Assembly (NCBI GenBank): GCA_964615975.1
Contig: CAZTTH010000082.1
Location: 1-10,067 of the forward strand
Direction: 5' to 3'
Source: CAZTTH01 sp964615975
Lineage (GTDB): Bacteria; Verrucomicrobiota; Lentisphaeria; JABSQK01; JAJFLO01
Length of the DNA stretch: 10,067 nucleotides
Position numbers and translations under genes: made by a program
In this document: positions 8,163-10,067 of the stretch, piece after piece
Layout of the letters: every line of letters begins with the position of its first letter
How positions within the stretch are numbered: the first letter of the stretch is position 1
Notes under the pieces: generated by a model
What the model was told of the DNA's origin: nothing
What the model saw: only the letters and a program-made list of their open reading frames with translations
Database searches by the model: none

Positions 8163-8288
8163 CGTGATTGTTCGCTTGGTGATCGGATGAAAAATGACCG
8201 TATCCTTCGTTTTTCCATTACAATTCTTATCTTATAAATCTAATATACACTGCGATCACCGAGAGGTTTCATCCGAGAACCTTGAGCT
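8163..8288 (-). promoter_or_regulatory. Upstream region of batD with inverted repeats
   Basis: This AT-rich leader precedes batD. GGTGATCG (8178-8185) pairs with CGATCACC (8253-8260), and the overlapping GGATGAAA (8185-8192) pairs with TTTCATCC (8267-8274). The arms enclose an AT-rich centre (about 8220-8250) where a promoter could sit, but no consensus -35/-10 pair is convincing. Operator function is inference from symmetry and position only. Confidence 0.35.
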
Positions 8289-8328
8289 GTGAGAAAAGTG
8301 AGTGAATTCACGCATTCAAGATTCTCAC
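8289..8328. repeat. Nested inverted repeat between batD and the IS scar
   Basis: Outer arms GTGAGAA (8289-8295) and TTCTCAC (8322-8328) enclose the 10-bp palindrome GTGAATTCAC (8302-8311). No T-run follows. It lies near the point where the sequence turns from core genes to mobile-element remnants. Its role is unknown. Confidence 0.4.
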
Positions 8329-8439
8329 TAAGCCGCGGCAAATATGGGTTTAACAAGAGGCGATACCGCGTGTATAAACCAATAATATTGTGGTTAAAAT
8401 CCATCTCTCGAGTAGTGCCCCCGGTTAACGTTGTACAGC

Positions 8440-8625
8440 TTATGTTGCGTTTTTTTGGAGTGATTTTTCGTACTCACCGGGACTTTTATATCCTAAGCGG
8501 GAGTGCATTCTTTCTTCATTATAGTACTTGATCCATTTCCCGATCGCCGCCTCTGCTTCTTCAATGGTTTCAAAGACATGGCACCAGGCACACTCTTCCT
8601 TGAAAGATTTCATCCATCGCTGCGA
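8440..8625 (-). pseudogene. IS3-family transposase (OrfB) C-terminal fragment
   Basis: The frame ends with TAA at 8442-8440. From the ATG at 8613 it gives 57 residues starting MKSFKEEC and including WIKYYNEERMHSRLGYKSP (28-46), the C-terminal end of the rve/DDE integrase core of IS3-family OrfB. The conserved aspartates and most of the catalytic core are missing, so it is inactive. Upstream of the ATG the frame keeps only a few plausible residues (SQRW) before a TAA at 8628-8626, which places the break near 8620. Confidence 0.82.
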
Positions 8626-8771
8626 TTAACACGATGACGATGCAGTTCTCGGTTTACAGTCGATGGATGTATGCTCAATTGCTTGGCGATGTACCGCTGA
8701 GTAAATCCTTCTTGATTCAATCCATAAATTGCGTATCTTTGATCGAGGGTTAAATGATTATACTTGGTCAT
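8610..8771 (-). pseudogene. IS30-family transposase N-terminal fragment (helix-turn-helix), 53 aa
   Basis: Begins MTKYNHLTLDQRYAIYGL and continues with QRYIAKQLSIHPSTVNREL, the IS30-family HTH_38 DNA-binding segment. It ends after 53 codons with TGA (8612-8610) at the junction with the IS3 remnant. The intact family has several hundred residues with a DDE core that is absent here. A good Shine-Dalgarno site, AGGGAG (8782-8777), lies 5 nt before the ATG. Its stop overlaps the first ATG of the IS3 fragment as ATGA. A short DNA-binding peptide could still be made, but no function is implied. Confidence 0.85.
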
Positions 8772-8774
8772 GAT

Positions 8775-8849
8775 AACTCCCTGTTGTTATGTTTAATTTG
8801 TAGAGAGCTAAAGTATAACTTTTAGCCCGCAATTTTATAACAGGGAGTT
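8775..8849. repeat. Inverted repeat in the IS30-type end
   Basis: AACTCCCTGTT (8775-8785) and AACAGGGAGTT (8839-8849) are perfect 11-bp reverse complements about 53 bases apart. The inner arm carries the transposase ribosome-binding site; the outer arm probably belongs to the terminal inverted repeat at the element edge. Sequestration of the site by pairing would dampen transposase translation from read-through transcripts, a known IS strategy; here it is inference. Confidence 0.55.
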
Positions 8850-8854
8850 GCGCT

Positions 8855-8869
8855 TAGATTTTTAATCTA
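8855..8869. repeat. Small AT-rich hairpin just outside the IS30-type end
   Basis: TAGATT (8855-8860) and AATCTA (8864-8869) pair around TTT. It lies a few bases outside the GGGAGTTGCGC end of the IS remnant and could be the original insertion target, since IS30 relatives often choose palindromic or hairpin targets. No duplicated target site can be tested because the other IS end is gone. Confidence 0.3.
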
Positions 8870-8901
8870 CGGTATAATAAAATAGTAAAACATTTGTATA
8901 T

Positions 8902-8978
8902 AATAAATTGTGTGAACTGGCACCGGGACCGTAATAAATTGCGTGGACTGGCACCGGAACCGTAGGCACCGGCACCGT
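8902..8978. repeat. Tandem 31-bp repeat with GGCACCGGNACCGT units
   Basis: Copy 1 is 8902-8932 and copy 2 is 8933-8963. Each starts AATAAATTG and ends GGCACCGG-N-ACCGT; they differ at 3 of 31 bases. A third partial unit, GGCACCGGCACCGT, follows at 8965-8978. The variable base is G, A and C in the three units. The AATAAATTGCGTGGACTG part recalls extragenic repeats found beside REP-associated tyrosine transposases in several phyla, but no such transposase is visible here. That link comes from memory of similar sequences and is uncertain. Confidence 0.75.
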
Positions 8979-9178
8979 GAGTGGAATTATTAAAGACAGC
9001 TCCCAATATCAAGGCCAGGAATTCGGGAAAAATGGTTAATTTTTCGGTGGAATTTTGTTCCTATCGCTATCGAGAATTTGGTCATATTTTTTGAACAATA
9101 GGATTTTTCAAATTACCAGAAAACTATGTTACTATTTTCGCTTTAGAGTTTAGTATGAATAAATGCAGAGAGGACTAC
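8979..9178. other. AT-rich intergenic stretch
   Basis: About 200 bases between the tandem repeat and the 48-residue gene. No open frame, RNA gene or hairpin terminator stands out on either strand. It is the 3' flank of the toxin/immunity remnant region. Confidence 0.6.
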
Positions 9179-9325
9179 TCATCCATTACTAACTTCTATC
9201 GGTGGGCAAGGTTCAACAGATATTACTCTGGCCAAACCATCATATAATTCCTTAGCCTCTTCAGGTGTGAAATAAAGAAAGATATCATCGATGGTCCTAT
9301 CGTTGACTGAATCATGAATATGCAT
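9179..9325 (-). CDS. Small protein, 48 aa, next to the broken toxin domain (candidate immunity or partner)
   Basis: The product starts MHIHDSVNDRTIDDIFLYF, continues TPEEAKELYDGLARVIS and ends PPIEVSNG. A strong Shine-Dalgarno stretch, GAGGTGGAG (9338-9330), lies 4 nt before the ATG, which supports real translation. It resembles small bacterial proteins with a beta-strand plus 'TPEEAKELYDGL' helix, often found near toxin genes. Family members known to me tend to be longer, so this copy may be truncated at the 3' end. It directly follows the reconstructed stop of the toxin remnant (TAG, 9340-9338), the usual place for an immunity gene. Function is not established; it could also be an unrelated small regulator. 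Confidence 0.6.
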   Translation of the reverse strand: MHIHDSVNDRTIDDIFLYFTPEEAKELYDGLARVISVEPCPPIEVSNG

Positions 9326-9337
9326 AGTACTCCACCT

Positions 9338-9585
9338 CTACATTTGGGGGACATCCTTGTGGGGTAGACTGGTCTCGATTCGATCCATTGCCCATCCTTC
9401 AAGATTTCGACATGTCCATGTGGACTCTTGTGGGGAGTCGGGTTTCTTATGTCAAATCAAATCCTTCGAATTCCATCCTTTGAAAGGAATATATTGTCTC
9501 CAGCCTTATTCGTTATGACTTTGAAGTCTTTTCCAAGCCACTTAGTCATATTATTGGCCATGGCGTCTATCTTTGGGGCGAGTAT
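9338..9585 (-). pseudogene. Headless polymorphic-toxin C-terminal domain, broken by a stop and a frameshift
   Basis: The minus-strand frame reads IDAMANNMTKWLGKDF, then NIFLSKDGIRRI, a TGA stop (9459-9457), then FDIRNPTPHKSPHGHVEIL and DGQWIESRPVYP. Histidine-rich PHxSPHxHVE followed by W...YP is typical of C-terminal toxin domains (probable RNase-type) of Rhs/CdiA-like polymorphic toxins. TGA for CGA would restore R-F-D. After VYP the frame is lost; shifting by one base near 9355-9363 gives KDVPQM and a TAG at 9340-9338, which matches the expected YP-x-DVP ending and positions the stop just before the 48-residue gene. No N-terminal delivery or Rhs part exists: the frame opens right after stops at 9591-9586. 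Domain recognition is by motif only; the exact Pfam family is not certain. Confidence 0.68.
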
Positions 9586-9588
9586 TTA

Positions 9589-9999
9589 CTAGAAATGAAT
9601 CAAGAATTCATCCGTCTCCTCGCCATCATCAATCATCTTAACCCTTATACTCAACAAAGTATTTACAGCTCTCTCGAACCTCACAGAATCCCAACCTATA
9701 GTATCTTGTAATCGTGATTTAGATATAATGAATTTGTCAGATGAAATCAAACTGTTATCATAAGCATACTCACCCATCAGCAATGCATCATCAATATCTT
9801 CATTTTGGTAAATGTGCCATAATATCTCTTGGCTTTCATCTGGATCTGGAAATCCATTTTTACAACTGTCCGGCCACGCTATGATTGCAGATATCTTATC
9901 TTTTGAAAGACTTAGGATACTAAAAAGAGAGATTCCAAATAACCGCATAAACCGAAAAAGTCGAATAGTATTTTGGCTACCTGATGATTCGATTACCAT
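9589..9999 (-). CDS. 136-aa hypothetical protein, candidate immunity protein
   Basis: A soluble acidic protein without signal peptide; a mildly hydrophobic helix (about 14-31) lies in the N-terminal third. It contains WPDSCKNGFPDPDESQEI (42-59) and a C-terminal part ending GEETDEFLIHF. I do not recognise a named family. Size, charge and position, between a possible upstream toxin tail and a broken toxin domain, are what immunity genes of polymorphic toxin loci show. AGGAG (10013-10009) lies 9 nt before the ATG at 9999, a sound start. The frame is intact with a TAG directly followed by TAA. If it is an immunity gene, its partner is more likely the gene entering from the right edge than the remnant downstream. 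Other roles cannot be excluded. Confidence 0.7.
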   Translation of the reverse strand: MVIESSGSQNTIRLFRFMRLFGISLFSILSLSKDKISAIIAWPDSCKNGFPDPDESQEILWHIYQNEDIDDALLMGEYAYDNSLISSDKFIISKSRLQDTIGWDSVRFERAVNTLLSIRVKMIDDGEETDEFLIHF

Positions 10000-10014
10000 T
10001 TTATTGAACTCCTG

Positions 10015-10067
10015 TCACCGGTAGCGTGAAACTGGTGTGATTCTGGCAAATTGAAACACCCGGTTAT
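10015..10067 (-). CDS. Possible C-terminal tail of an upstream gene (candidate toxin)
   Basis: One minus-strand frame reads NRVFQFARITPVSRYR and stops with TGA at 10017-10015, just before the CAGGAG ribosome-binding site of the 136-residue gene. This tight spacing is what a toxin-immunity pair would give. Only 16 codons are visible, and another frame also stays open for a while, so the reading is tentative. Confidence 0.3.
   Translation of the reverse strand, partial: NRVFQFARITPVSRYR

Larger units (their letters stand above)
8411..8850 (-). mobile_element. Composite IS scar: IS3-family 3' remnant joined to IS30-family 5' remnant
   Basis: Two transposase fragments of different families abut near 8610-8625. 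On the left, the IS3-type transposase end is followed outward by GTAGTGCCCCCGG (8412-8424 on the plus strand), which resembles an IS3-family terminal inverted repeat of the TGTA-TG-CCCC kind. On the right, the IS30-type transposase start is preceded by an IS-end-like region with the inverted pair AACTCCCTGTT / AACAGGGAGTT. Each element lacks its other half, so neither can transpose. This looks like one IS inserted into or deleted against another. Boundaries are approximate. Confidence 0.7.

Noticed and set aside
8289..8531. Plus-strand open frame of 80 codons
   Set aside because: It crosses the IS3 transposase remnant in antisense and has no coherent product.
9457..9459. TGA in the toxin domain as a recoded (for example selenocysteine) codon
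   Set aside because: The family context calls for arginine, one transition away from TGA. A frameshift follows, and no recoding hairpin is apparent. A pseudogene is simpler.

Overview
The window looks like a piece of a Gram-negative bacterial chromosome from a draft assembly. A 100-N gap is flanked by two identical 55-base ends, which is typical of short-read or metagenome scaffolding. The Gram-negative call rests on a BatD-type oxygen-tolerance/aerotolerance protein with a signal peptide. The phylum cannot be fixed from the sequence; a PVC-like or deltaproteobacterial-type lineage is only a guess. Every recognisable gene lies on the minus strand.

Minus-strand layout, from left to right. 1-2242: the first 747 codons of a CPA1 Na+/H+ antiporter with a large cytosolic region and the start of a cyclic-nucleotide-binding-like domain, an architecture like plant SOS1; its 3' end is outside the window. 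2344-2387: a perfect 19-bp hairpin that includes the stop codon of the next gene. 2383-5034: a complete cytosolic GH63/MGH1-like glucosidase of 883 residues. 5035-5609: a gene-free stretch with a 9-bp-stem hairpin and the assembly gap. 5610-8162: an 850-residue BatD protein fused to a BatE-like TPR/SH3 module, without batA, batB or batC beside it in the window. These three large genes are GC-moderate, intact and probably chromosomal housekeeping or stress genes. They share no obvious pathway and are separated by untranslated gaps, so they need not form one operon.

From about 8.2 kb to the end the character changes to AT-rich accessory DNA. It holds a scar where an IS30-family transposase N-terminus abuts an IS3-family transposase C-terminus, a 31-bp tandem repeat carrying GGCACCGG-N-ACCGT units, and a decayed polymorphic-toxin region. 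On the minus strand the latter reads: a possible C-terminal tail of a gene entering from the right edge (10015-10067), a 136-residue candidate immunity protein (9589-9999), a headless toxin C-terminal domain broken by a CGA-to-TGA-type stop and a frameshift (9338-9585), and a 48-residue small protein with a good ribosome-binding site (9179-9325). This resembles the 3' end of an Rhs/CdiA-type toxin locus with stacked toxin and immunity cassettes. It is the part of the window most likely to hold undescribed biology.
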